A stretch of 64,000 nt of DNA, taken from assembly GCA_964586675.1 (NCBI GenBank), contig CAZPHQ010000009.1, positions 27,885 through 91,884 on the forward strand, read 5' to 3'. The notes under the pieces were generated by a model. That model was given only the letters and a program-made list of their open reading frames with translations, was not told the origin of the DNA and made no database searches. A program made the translations under genes and the position numbers. This document shows positions 1-7,014 of this stretch, piece after piece. Numbering within the stretch: the stretch's first letter is position 1; each line of letters opens with the position of its first letter. The DNA is from JADLGH01 sp964586675 (GTDB taxonomy: Bacteria > Desulfobacterota_D > UBA1144 > Nemesobacterales > UBA2774).

Positions 1-5
1 GCGGC

Positions 6-1151
6 TTATATTCCCAGCTCTCTCGCTATGACGACGTGCTGTATCTCGGAGGTTCCTTCCGTGATGGAGGCGAGCTTGGCGTCCCTGTAATATCTTTCGA
101 CAGGGAACTCGACGCCGTACCCATAGCCGCCCAGAACCTGAACCGCCTCCGTCGCCACCCACTGCACAACCTCGGCAGCATAGAGTTTTGCCATCGAGGC
201 CGTCTTTAAAGATTCCTTGTCATCTCTGCCGTAGTGCCATGCGGCCTTGTATACGAGGAGCCTCGCGCTCTCAATCTTCACAGCCATCTCCGCCAGTTTA
301 AAGCTTATCGCCTGGAACTTCGAAATCTGCTTTCCGAAGGCCTCGCGCTCTTTCGAATACTGGAGCGCGAACTCGAAGGCCGCCTGAGAAAGGCCGACTG
401 ACTTGGCGGCGTGGGTGATACGCGCCCCGAGGAGTGTGGCCATGGCGCCGTTAAAGCCGCCTTCGCCGACGAGGAGGTTTTCCTCCGGCACTTCGCAGTT
501 CTCGAATACCAGTTCCGCAGTGTCGGCCGAGCGGTGCCCGAGCTTGTGTATCTTGTTCTTTTCGGTGAAACCGGGCGCGTCGCCGTCCACGATAAAGAGG
601 CTTATGCCCGTTCCCTTCTTGGTCTTGTCGGTATATGCGGCGACGATAACGAACTCGGCCATCGTGCCGTTCGTTATCCAGGTCTTAACGCCGTTGAGGA
701 CATACCTCCCGTCTTTCTTCACAGCCGTACAGCGTATGTTCCTTGCGTCCGAGCCCGCATCCGGCTCTGTGAGCCCGAGCGCGCCGATAACCTTCCCCTC
801 GACTCCGGGTATGAGATATTTTTCCTTCTGCGCGTCCGTCCCGAATTTATACACCGGCACGCACGAAAGGCTCGTGTGAGCGTTCACGCACATGGCGATG
901 CCGGCATTGATCCTGCCCATCTCTTCCGCGAATATGCATTCCGTTATTTTGTCGAGCCCGACGCCGCCGTACTCCTCGGGGAACGAGATGCCCAGGAAGC
1001 CCATCTCGCCCAGCTTCGGGAATATATGCTTTGGGAATTTTTCGTTCTTTTCCGCCTCTTCGACAAGCGGCGCAATTTCATTTTCACCGAAGTCCCTGAT
1101 GGTATCCCTGAACATCTGCTGCTCTTCGGTAAATTCAAAATCGATAGGCAT
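6..1151 (-). CDS. Acyl-CoA dehydrogenase
   Basis: FAD-dependent acyl-CoA dehydrogenase of 381 aa, full family length. It would oxidise an acyl-CoA to the 2-enoyl-CoA and pass electrons to electron-transfer flavoprotein. Visible marks are the N-terminal helical domain (EEQQMFRDTIRDF), the FAD/substrate signature GLTEPDAGSD near residue 125, the ITNG segment that follows, and the C-terminal YYRDAKLASITEGTSEI, whose TEG glutamate is the usual catalytic base of the short-chain (butyryl-like) branch. An AAGGAGGGTTAC sequence precedes the ATG at 1151. No ETF or enoyl-CoA hydratase gene lies beside it here; the divergent neighbour is dodecin, a flavin-binding protein. Chain-length specificity cannot be read from the sequence. 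Confidence 0.95.
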   Translation of the reverse strand: MPIDFEFTEEQQMFRDTIRDFGENEIAPLVEEAEKNEKFPKHIFPKLGEMGFLGISFPEEYGGVGLDKITECIFAEEMGRINAGIAMCVNAHTSLSCVPVYKFGTDAQKEKYLIPGVEGKVIGALGLTEPDAGSDARNIRCTAVKKDGRYVLNGVKTWITNGTMAEFVIVAAYTDKTKKGTGISLFIVDGDAPGFTEKNKIHKLGHRSADTAELVFENCEVPEENLLVGEGGFNGAMATLLGARITHAAKSVGLSQAAFEFALQYSKEREAFGKQISKFQAISFKLAEMAVKIESARLLVYKAAWHYGRDDKESLKTASMAKLYAAEVVQWVATEAVQVLGGYGYGVEFPVERYYRDAKLASITEGTSEIQHVVIARELGI

Positions 1152-1272
1152 GTAACCCTCCTTGACGTTAAAAAATTATCAGCTTCCCAACCCCTCAAAT
1201 TTTTGGTGGAATGATTATAGCATGATTATAAATTTTGTGTAAGGAAACGGCCCGGACGGGGTCAAATTTACC

Positions 1273-1301
1273 TTGACTTTATTTTTGAATTTTTATTATA
1301 G
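1273..1301 (+). promoter_or_regulatory. Candidate sigma-70 promoter of dodecin
   Basis: TTGACT at 1273-1278 is followed after 17 nt by TTATAG at 1296-1301 (TATTAT at 1294-1299 gives a 15-nt spacing). It lies about 40 nt before the dodecin start and there is no other gene between. Confidence 0.5.
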
Positions 1302-1340
1302 TAGTAGTAGACGTGAAAACCACACAAGGAGGTATTGACT

Positions 1341-1547
1341 ATGGCTGTCGCAAGGATCACGGAGATCATCGGATCGTCTCAGAAATCGTGGGAAGACGCA
1401 GTGAAGAATGCGCTCGAAAGGGCTAACAAGACCCTCCGGGGCCTCACCGGAATCGAGGTAACCAAAATGAACGCCGCCATCGGCAACGACGGCAAGGTAT
1501 CCGAGTACAGGGCTCACGTCAGGATTACGTTCATACTCGAAGGCTAA
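1341..1547 (+). CDS. Dodecin family flavin-binding protein
   Basis: Small protein of 68 aa matching dodecins, which form hollow dodecamers that store or buffer riboflavin/FMN. The order is typical: MAVARITEIIGSS, then a helix with the conserved SWEDAV segment, then TLRGLTGIEVT and a final strand pair ending in RVHITF-like RVRITF (here HVRITFILEG). I chose the ATG at 1341 because AAGGAGG at 1326-1332 stands 8 nt ahead; a TTG two codons earlier in frame is less likely. It is transcribed away from the acyl-CoA dehydrogenase gene, so the two may share flavin-related control from the 190-nt gap, which is an inference. Confidence 0.93.
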   Translation: MAVARITEIIGSSQKSWEDAVKNALERANKTLRGLTGIEVTKMNAAIGNDGKVSEYRAHVRITFILEG

Positions 1548-1610
1548 GGTTTGCTTCGGGGTGTCGGCCCGGTAAGAGACAACAGGCCGGTAACTCGATA
1601 TCGAATATAA

Positions 1611-1645
1611 GGGGAGGGCGGCGGGCCCGCGAAAGCGCCCTCCCC
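1611..1645 (+). terminator. Strong hairpin after dodecin
   Basis: GGGGAGGGCG at 1611-1620 pairs perfectly with CGCCCTCCCC at 1636-1645 around a 15-nt loop. No U-tract follows, so termination is plausible but not certain. Confidence 0.5.
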
Positions 1646-1694
1646 ATACCTTGTATAAGCCGGAGTCCGGTACGGCACGGCGGCCGCCCAGGGG

Positions 1695-1721
1695 TTGACA
1701 AAAAGCCCACCGGATTATAAT
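1695..1721 (+). promoter_or_regulatory. Candidate promoter of the first phasin-like gene
   Basis: A consensus TTGACA at 1695-1700 and a consensus TATAAT at 1716-1721. The spacing of 15 nt is shorter than the usual 17, so strength is uncertain. The start codon follows 30 nt later. Confidence 0.55.
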
Positions 1722-1751
1722 AGTAAACATACAGGCTCAGGGAGGCGTGCC

Positions 1752-2135
1752 ATGGCCGAAAAAGAAAACCCATTCAGCGAATTTCTCAAGATCCTCGAGA
1801 CCCAGGGAAAAGAGATAGAAAAAATGATGAAGCCCCTGCTCGACAGCCAGAAAAAAGCGCGGGAAATGTCGGAGCCTGCCCTCGAGTACCAGCAGAAGCT
1901 CTTCCTCGAATCCCTCGAGCTCCAGAAAGCCCTCATGGAATCCATAATGGATACCACCAAGAGAATGCTCCGTATGATGTCGACCGAGCCCGCCCGCTAC
2001 AATTTCGGCGGCTCGTTCCCCGGAAGCCAGTTCGCGGACTATATGCGGACAATGCAGACGATACAGGACAACTGGATGGACCAGCTCAAGTCCACCTCTT
2101 CCATGTTCCAGGAATACATGCAGGGAAAGAAATAA
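1752..2135 (+). CDS. Phasin/PhaE-like coiled-coil protein
   Basis: Acidic and basic, helix-rich protein of 127 aa with no membrane segment. Long stretches (EFLKILETQGKEIEKMMKPL and EYQQKLFLESLELQKALMES) look amphipathic and coiled-coil, and methionines are frequent at the C-terminus (MRTMQTIQDNWMDQL). This resembles polyhydroxyalkanoate granule-associated proteins and the PhaE synthase subunit, but no diagnostic motif is present. I used the ATG at 1752, preceded by CAGGGAGG; the longer frame starting at 1695 would overlap the promoter. It sits 257 nt before a second phasin-like gene, which supports a granule or storage role by context. No PHA synthase is in the window. Confidence 0.5.
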   Translation: MAEKENPFSEFLKILETQGKEIEKMMKPLLDSQKKAREMSEPALEYQQKLFLESLELQKALMESIMDTTKRMLRMMSTEPARYNFGGSFPGSQFADYMRTMQTIQDNWMDQLKSTSSMFQEYMQGKK

Positions 2136-2304
2136 GTCACTTATAAGATGTGCCGGCTTTCAGGTATTTTCCGGCCCTAAGGGCGTATATGCTCTTATCC
2201 CGCTGCGAAAGCGGTTCGTCACCGGTTCCAAAATACAAGCGATTGCGTAATATTTATATCTGTCAAATTAGAATACCCATAAAATCCAACCGGTTACGAA
2301 ACCA

Positions 2305-2330
2305 AAAATCTTCGCAATTGCGAAGATTTT
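2305..2330. promoter_or_regulatory. Perfect 26-bp palindrome, candidate operator
   Basis: Two 13-nt arms, AAAATCTTCGCAA and TTGCGAAGATTTT, meet with no spacer, giving a perfect palindrome. It ends 3 nt before the -35 box of the phasin-like gene, the position expected for a dimeric regulator. A half-similar GATTGCGTAA lies at 2241-2250. Confidence 0.6.
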
Positions 2331-2333
2331 CTC

Positions 2334-2361
2334 TTGACAACGTCCGTTAAGTTGTTATATT
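2334..2361 (+). promoter_or_regulatory. Promoter of the second phasin-like gene
   Basis: TTGACA at 2334-2339, 16-nt spacer, TATATT at 2356-2361. It is close to consensus and lies just downstream of a perfect palindrome, so expression is likely strong and regulated. Confidence 0.7.
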
Positions 2362-2392
2362 ACTATTAAATCGCAAACAGGAGGTCATGCAA

Positions 2393-2812
2393 ATGGCAAC
2401 CAAGGCAAAACCATACGACGTAAAGGACTTCACGGAGCCGGTCAAGGAGCTGTCGAGGCTCGTAAAGGAGACATACCTTAACACGATCGAATTCTCCCAC
2501 TCCGTAACCGAGGAGAACAAGAAAATGTTTCAGAAGCAGCTCGACTATGCACTCGAGGCGGAGAAGGAATACGTCAACTCGGTAAAGGACCTCTTCGACA
2601 AGCTCCCCAAGGAAGAGATGCCCTTCGCAAAGATAGACGGCAAGGCTTTCGACGACGGTTGGGTAAAGGCGCTCGAATACAGCAAGCACGTTGTCGACTC
2701 GCTTAAAAACATGTCTGACAACATGACGGCCAGCAGCCACGACATGGCGAAGAAGAACGTTATAAAGGCTTTCTCGATTTTCGACGAAGCCCTCGATTCG
2801 TTAAAAATATAA
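2393..2812 (+). CDS. Phasin family protein
   Basis: Helical protein of 139 aa, no signal peptide or membrane segment. The pattern resembles phasins: an N-terminal amphipathic helix (DFTEPVKELSRLVKETYLNTIEF), a charged middle (KQLDYALEAEKEYVNSVKDLFDKL) and a helical C-terminus. Phasins coat polyhydroxyalkanoate granules. I prefer ATG 2393 over ATG 2387 because AGGAGG at 2379-2384 is 8 nt from the former and only 2 nt from the latter. Codon use is highly biased (AAG, CTC, GAC), in keeping with an abundant protein. Its promoter and adjoining palindrome are unusually clean. Function is inferred from composition and context, since phasins are poorly conserved. Confidence 0.6.
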   Translation: MATKAKPYDVKDFTEPVKELSRLVKETYLNTIEFSHSVTEENKKMFQKQLDYALEAEKEYVNSVKDLFDKLPKEEMPFAKIDGKAFDDGWVKALEYSKHVVDSLKNMSDNMTASSHDMAKKNVIKAFSIFDEALDSLKI

Positions 2813-2833
2813 GAGCTGAAGGTTAAAATATCC

Positions 2834-2858
2834 GCGGGGGCCCGGGACGGTCCCCCGC
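2834..2858 (+). terminator. Hairpin after the phasin-like gene
   Basis: GCGGGGG at 2834-2840 pairs with CCCCCGC at 2852-2858; CCG/CGG inside the loop can extend the stem past one mismatch. It begins 22 nt after the stop codon. No U-tract. Confidence 0.5.
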
Positions 2859-2963
2859 ATGCTATTACCCGGTTCTCAGTCGTTAACAGTTCTCTTAGCT
2901 CATATTCAATTCACATACCGGGAATTACAGGTACCCTCATATCCTATAGGGATTCTGATGGAG

Positions 2964-2999
2964 CCCGCAGCTTTAACCTTCGAGATTTAAAGCTGCGGG
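2964..2999 (+). promoter_or_regulatory. Long hairpin in the 5' region of the sigma factor gene
   Basis: CCCGCAGCTTTAA at 2964-2976 is perfectly complementary to TTAAAGCTGCGGG at 2987-2999, with a 10-nt loop. It ends 16 nt before the start codon and only 5 nt before the Shine-Dalgarno AAAGGGGA. It could be a translational control element or a terminator of upstream transcription. Confidence 0.45.
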
Positions 3000-3015
3000 G
3001 GCATAAAGGGGATTT

Positions 3016-4203
3016 ATGAAAAAGCCAAAGGAATATCCAAAACTCGCTGCCGGATTAAGGGCGCTCGAAACCGAGCCCGAATACGACGTCGCGGCGTTCG
3101 AAGACAACGATACGCTCCAATTCGACGACGACGATACGGGGGCCGAATTCCGTCCGGGTGCGCCGCAGAGGAAGAGGAAGAAAAAAGCGGGGGCCTCGAA
3201 GCTCGAAGAGCACCTCCGCCTCCTTCATGTTTACTTCCGCGACCTCGAGCACGAAACCTCTCTCCTTTCGCCGAAAGAAGAGCTTCGTATCGCGGCAAAC
3301 ATACGGAAGTGCGAGAACAAGGCCGAGGCGATAAGAACGCTTCTCACAGAGCTCGCCGAAGGGAAATCGCCGAAGAAGCAGAAGGGCTATCCCCTTTACG
3401 ACGGGGGAGGCGAAGTCCTGGACTATGTCCAGAGGATGAACACCCTCTCGAACGCCTATGTAAAGCGCTCCCACGAGCTCAAAAACCGCTTCATCAAATC
3501 CAACCTCAAACTCGTCATCAGCATCGCCAAGAACTACATGGGAAGGGGCCTCCCCCTTGCCGACCTCATACAGGAAGGCAACCTCGGCCTCATGCGGGCC
3601 GTCGAAAAATTCGACTACACCCTCGGATATAAATTCTCCACATACGCCAGCTGGTGGATACAGCAGGCCGTATTCCGCGCCCCGTTCGAAAAGACGAAGA
3701 CGATTCGCATACCCGTTTATCTCTACGAATGGGCGGGAAAGGTTAAGGCCGTGACGGCTATGCTCACGAAAGAGCTCGACAGGGAGCCGACGTGCGAAGA
3801 GATAGCGCGCGAGCTCGAGATCGCGCCGTCGGTCGTCAAGCGCATCATTCAGACGGCGTCCGACGTTATGAACAACGTGCAGTCGCTCGACGCCCCGATA
3901 TCCAACGACGACCAGCGCACCTATATTGAATTCGTAGAAGACTCGAAAATACCCCCGCCCGACACCGCAATACTCAAACGCTCTGTACAGAACAGGATAG
4001 AGGATGTCCTCTCCACGCTGACGCCCAAGGAAGAAGAAATAATAAGGATGCGTTTCGGGATAGGGATAGAAACCACCTACACGCTGAACGAAATCGGCGA
4101 CAAGTTCGGCGTCACAAGAGAGCGCATCAGGCAGATCGAAAAATCCGCCCTCGACAAGATAGCGTCCTCCTACCTCGGCGACTATCTCAGGGATTTAGTT
4201 TAG
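3016..4203 (+). CDS. RNA polymerase sigma factor, sigma-70 family (group 1/2)
   Basis: Sigma factor of 395 aa. An acidic, low-complexity N-terminus (about residues 20-60, with FDDDDTG and RKRKKK) replaces region 1.1. Region 1.2 (HVYFRDLEHETSLLSPKEEL), region 2 (NLKLVISIAKNYMGRGLPLADLIQ, then FSTYASWWIQQAV), region 3 and region 4 with FGVTRERIRQIE are all present, so it should recognise -10 and -35 elements. It is shorter than typical RpoD proteins and closer to RpoS-sized group 2 factors. The segment VFRAPFEKTKTIRIPVYLYEW departs from the usual AIADQARTIRIPVH, which also argues for a group 2 factor or a divergent lineage. I cannot tell whether it is the primary sigma. AAAGGGGA precedes ATG 3016. 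Confidence 0.9.
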   Translation: MKKPKEYPKLAAGLRALETEPEYDVAAFEDNDTLQFDDDDTGAEFRPGAPQRKRKKKAGASKLEEHLRLLHVYFRDLEHETSLLSPKEELRIAANIRKCENKAEAIRTLLTELAEGKSPKKQKGYPLYDGGGEVLDYVQRMNTLSNAYVKRSHELKNRFIKSNLKLVISIAKNYMGRGLPLADLIQEGNLGLMRAVEKFDYTLGYKFSTYASWWIQQAVFRAPFEKTKTIRIPVYLYEWAGKVKAVTAMLTKELDREPTCEEIARELEIAPSVVKRIIQTASDVMNNVQSLDAPISNDDQRTYIEFVEDSKIPPPDTAILKRSVQNRIEDVLSTLTPKEEEIIRMRFGIGIETTYTLNEIGDKFGVTRERIRQIEKSALDKIASSYLGDYLRDLV

Positions 4204-4211
4204 AATCCGAC

Positions 4212-4232
4212 GTCGCGGCTGTGAGCCGCGAC
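4212..4232 (+). terminator. Hairpin immediately after the sigma factor gene
   Basis: GTCGCGGCT at 4212-4220 and AGCCGCGAC at 4224-4232 form a perfect 9-bp stem with a 3-nt loop, 9 nt past the stop codon. There is no U-tract, so it may protect the 3' end rather than terminate. Confidence 0.45.
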
Positions 4233-4244
4233 AACCATCCATCC

Positions 4245-4451
4245 GTCATCCTGAATTTAATTCAGGATATCCTTTTTATTCTGTCATCTCGAACAACGAT
4301 TTCGAGCGAGCGAGGAATCGGACGCCGCCCCCTTAAGCACAAGCGTTTATCTAGTACCGCTCAAGACCTGCTTTCTTTAGTATCAAGCTTGTATCGGGAA
4401 TCCATTCTATCATTTTTGTCATTTCGAGCGTATGCGAGAAATCTATTTTTG
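4245..4451. repeat. Cluster of short GTCAT-type palindromic repeats
   Basis: Several units begin GTCAT and contain an inverted repeat. Unit 1 (4245-4268) holds a perfect palindrome, ATCCTGAATT-T-AATTCAGGAT. Unit 2 starts at 4283 (GTCATCTCGAAC). A partial unit with GCTTGTATCGGGAATCCATT starts near 4388. Unit 4 (4418-4451) has TTTCGAGC/GCGAGAAA arms and ends ATCTATTTTTG. They fill the gap between the sigma factor and LysM genes and match the units at 5378-5471. Confidence 0.7.
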
Positions 4452-4468
4452 CTTATAATCCATCACCA

Positions 4469-4810
4469 CTACGGCACCGTCCCATTCAGCAAATAAGTCC
4501 CCAACTTGGCAACATACGCGTCGAGGTCGAAGGGCGGCGTCCAGTCCTGATCCACTGTTATGTAAAGCACCTGCCCTGGATAAATCCTGTTCGGATTCCG
4601 GATCGTGCCCGCGTTATCCTGGTAAATCCTCACCCACTGCCTTGGGTCCCTGTAGTAATACCCCGCCAGCAGATGAAGCTGCTCGGAGCCTTTTACAGTA
4701 TGCGCGATAACCCGCTTCGGCGGATCGGGCGGAAACTCGATGGAATGGGAATTAGGAACCACGAAGCCGAGTAAAATCAGGAATGGCGTCAAGAACCTGA
4801 GAATGTGCAT
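4469..4810 (-). CDS. Exported LysM-like domain protein
   Basis: Protein of 113 aa beginning MHILRFLTPFLILLGFVVP, a convincing signal peptide. The rest has the LysM pattern: a Y-R-D-P-RQWVRIYQDNAG stretch followed by NRIYPGQVLYI, the usual N-x-I-x-PGQ ending of a LysM repeat. LysM binds glycan, chiefly peptidoglycan, so an envelope location is likely. I chose the Met at 4810 because it starts the signal peptide; the frame is open further but runs into the divergent dtd gene. The gene stands alone between repeat clusters. No catalytic domain is attached, so it would act by binding. Confidence 0.7.
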   Translation of the reverse strand: MHILRFLTPFLILLGFVVPNSHSIEFPPDPPKRVIAHTVKGSEQLHLLAGYYYRDPRQWVRIYQDNAGTIRNPNRIYPGQVLYITVDQDWTPPFDLDAYVAKLGTYLLNGTVP

Positions 4811-4901
4811 CGTTTCATCCCGTTTGATTTCAAACCCCGTTATCCATATTATAATGCATCGGCATCGGTCAGCATACCGAAATGTCAGCGGCACACAAAC
4901 C

Positions 4902-5351
4902 ATGCGCGCCATAATCCAACGTGTAAAAGAAGCCAGGGTCGACATCGGCAGCGAAACTGTCGGCCAAATAGGCGAGGGGATTCTCGTTCTCCTCGGGGCC
5001 GGCAAGGACGATACCCGCGCCGACGCCGATTATCTCGCCGACAAGATCCTTTCCCTCCGCATATTCGAGGACCCGGACGGCAAGATGAATCTCTCCGTCG
5101 CAGACACGGGCGGCTCGCTCCTCGTCGTCTCCCAGTTCACCCTCTACGGCGACTGCAGGAAGGGCAGGCGTCCGTCGTTCGACAAGGCCGCGCCGCCAGA
5201 AGTCGCGGAGGCCCTCTACGAAGAATTCGTTTCGAAGCTCCGCTCCCGAGGCGCCCGAGTCGAAACCGGCCGCTTCCGCGCTATGATGGACGTCCACCTC
5301 GTCAACTGGGGCCCAGTCACGCTCCTTATCGACAGCAGGAAAGAGTTTTAG
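4902..5351 (+). CDS. dtd: D-aminoacyl-tRNA deacylase
   Basis: DTD-family protein of 149 aa, the normal length. It hydrolyses D-amino acids (and Gly-tRNA-Ala) from mischarged tRNA. Key motifs are present: start MRAIIQRVKEARV, the SQFTLYG motif at residues 77-83, and NWGPVT at 135-140, which carries the Gly-cisPro pair that rejects L-amino acids. I took ATG 4902 because it gives the standard N-terminus; upstream in-frame codons belong to the divergent LysM region. No clear Shine-Dalgarno is seen. The gene is flanked on both sides by GTCAT repeat clusters. Confidence 0.95.
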   Translation: MRAIIQRVKEARVDIGSETVGQIGEGILVLLGAGKDDTRADADYLADKILSLRIFEDPDGKMNLSVADTGGSLLVVSQFTLYGDCRKGRRPSFDKAAPPEVAEALYEEFVSKLRSRGARVETGRFRAMMDVHLVNWGPVTLLIDSRKEF

Positions 5352-5377
5352 TTCCGGGCTAAGCGCTCCGTTTGTAT

Positions 5378-5471
5378 GTCATTCCCGAATGCTTGTATCG
5401 GGAATCCATTTCCGCCAGCAATCCATCAAGCGTTTCTTGTCATCTCGAACGTACGTGAGAGATCTATTTGT
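5378..5471. repeat. Two further GTCAT-type palindromic repeats
   Basis: Unit at 5378-5412: GTCATTCCCGAA, loop, TTCGGGAA-type arm (ATCGGGAATCCATTTC). Unit at 5439-5471: GTCATCTCGAAC, GTACGT centre, GTGAGAGATCTATTTG. Same family as the cluster at 4245-4451. Confidence 0.7.
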
Positions 5472-5481
5472 AATTTCTCTT

Positions 5482-5598
5482 TGCGGACAGCGTCCGCAGG
5501 CATACGACGTAGCATGGACAATGCTATCAGCTAGTGCCGTGCGGCCACTCTTTAAAGCTCCACCGTGCTATGCCGAAAAACGCACACCGCGTGTGTTG
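5482..5598. repeat. Stem-loops and GCACAC/GTGTG inverted repeat before smpB
   Basis: TGCGGAC-AGC-GTCCGCA at 5482-5498 and TAGCAT-GGACA-ATGCTA at 5510-5526 are perfect hairpins. At 5567-5598 GCTATGCCG is followed by CACAC-CGC-GTGTG, a unit also found at 35875-35904 and 53661-53691. The last one touches the -35 box of smpB. Confidence 0.6.
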
Positions 5599-5623
5599 AT
5601 TTCCCCCCGCCAGACATTATATT
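5596..5623 (+). promoter_or_regulatory. smpB promoter, predicted leaderless start
   Basis: TTGATT at 5596-5601, 16-nt spacer, TATATT at 5618-5623. Only 6 nt separate the -10 box from the ATG at 5630, so transcription should begin at or next to the start codon. No Shine-Dalgarno is present. Confidence 0.65.
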
Positions 5624-5629
5624 ACCCCC

Positions 5630-6079
5630 ATGGAAAAGGTGGTCTGCACTCATCCGAGGGCTAAGCGCGATTACGACATCGAGGAAAATTACGAGGCCGG
5701 CATCGAGCTCAAGGGCTCCGAGGTAAAATCCCTCCGCGCGAACCAGGCGAGCATAAAGGAGAGCTTCGCCATGATCAGGGACGAAGAGGTGTTTCTCATT
5801 AACAGCTACATCGCCCCCTACGAACAGGCGAACCTGTTCAACCACGAGCCCCGGCGCGAGCGTAAGCTCCTCCTCAACAAGCGCGAGATAAACCGCCTCA
5901 TGGGGAAAACCCTCATCCGCGGCTACACCCTCATCCCGCTCAAGATCTACTTCAAGAAAGGGAAGGCTAAGGTCGACCTCGCCCTCGGCAAGGGAAAGAA
6001 AGTCCACGACCGCCGCGACGACATCAAGAAGCGCGAGGCCGACAGGGAAATGGAAAAGGCCTTAAAGCGTCGCTACTGA
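5630..6079 (+). CDS. smpB: SsrA-binding protein SmpB
   Basis: SmpB, 149 aa, binds tmRNA and delivers it with EF-Tu to stalled ribosomes. The family pattern is complete: an oligonucleotide-binding barrel (DYDIEENYEAGIELKGSEVKSLR, then SFAMIRDEEVFLINSYIAPYE) and the basic C-terminal tail (KGKKVHDRRDDIKKREADREM) that occupies the mRNA channel. Its partner RNA ssrA starts 137 nt downstream on the same strand. The -10 box lies 6 nt from the ATG and no Shine-Dalgarno is seen, which points to a leaderless message. Confidence in identity is very high. Confidence 0.98.
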   Translation: MEKVVCTHPRAKRDYDIEENYEAGIELKGSEVKSLRANQASIKESFAMIRDEEVFLINSYIAPYEQANLFNHEPRRERKLLLNKREINRLMGKTLIRGYTLIPLKIYFKKGKAKVDLALGKGKKVHDRRDDIKKREADREMEKALKRRY

Positions 6080-6215
6080 CCTGTGGCGTCCTCCCCACGC
6101 ATAGTGTATCTTTATAACTCTTTACCCTGGCACAGCCCGGGGTTGAAATCGGCGTAACAGTAATTATTTTATTTAGAGCGTTTACGCTGCATTACTCAAG
6201 CGTGTTCTTTGACAT

Positions 6216-6568
<353 letters not shown>

Positions 6569-6593
6569 CCCGAAGCTCGAAGAGCTAGGGTGG

Positions 6594-6623
6594 TGTCCCC
6601 CATAGCTTTAGCGAAGGGGGACA
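6594..6623 (+). terminator. Hairpin after ssrA
   Basis: TGTCCCCC at 6594-6601 pairs with GGGGGACA at 6616-6623 around a 14-nt loop, 26 nt after the tmRNA 3' end. No U-tract; its right arm belongs to a 17-bp direct repeat found again at 6683-6699. Confidence 0.5.
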
Positions 6624-6699
6624 AGCCCACGATACACGGCATCACGAAGCCTTAATTCCCCGAAGCTTCAGGGAGGGGAATGGCGAAGGGGGACAAGCC
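6611..6699 (+). repeat. 17-bp direct repeat between ssrA and the GIY-YIG gene
   Basis: GCGAAGGGGGACAAGCC occurs exactly at 6611-6627 and 6683-6699. Between them is a hairpin, TTCCCC (6656-6661) with GGGGAA (6675-6680), that contains GAAGCTTC. The second copy runs into the GIY-YIG coding frame. Confidence 0.75.
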
Positions 6700-6709
6700 T
6701 GTAAATAAA

Positions 6710-6952
6710 ATGTTCTATGTATATCTGATTCAAAGCGAATCCCACCCTGACCGGCGCTACATAGGATGTACCCGAAATTTAAAAGATCGTTTACAAAGGC
6801 ATAACGCTGGTAGATCTTCACATACGGCGCAGTATACTCCCTGGAAACTCGTAACCTACCATGCTTTCTCTGACAAACTTAAAGCACAGGAGTTTGAACG
6901 TTATTTGAAATCCGGTTCCGGGCAGGCTTTCGCTCGCAAGCGCTTTTGGTAA
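6710..6952 (+). CDS. GIY-YIG domain protein (UPF0213-like)
   Basis: Small single-domain GIY-YIG protein, 80 aa from ATG 6710. The opening MFYVYLIQSE and RRYIGCTRNLKDRLQRHNAG give the Y-x-Y...Y-I-G core, followed by the catalytic-type Arg in the helix and the LKAQEFERYLKSGSGQAF ending. Family members are presumed nucleases of unknown role. An in-frame ATG at 6680 would add ten residues, but it lies inside the repeat and directly on GGGAGGGG, so I prefer 6710, where typical homologues start. Base composition is lower in GC than neighbours. Position next to the 3' end of tmRNA, a common integration site, and the flanking direct repeats suggest past mobility. Confidence 0.8.
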   Translation: MFYVYLIQSESHPDRRYIGCTRNLKDRLQRHNAGRSSHTAQYTPWKLVTYHAFSDKLKAQEFERYLKSGSGQAFARKRFW

Positions 6953-7014
6953 TTAAACGCACCGCAATAGATAATCCTCGAGAGCTACAAAACGCTTCCG
7001 CTGCCTGTATCCGC

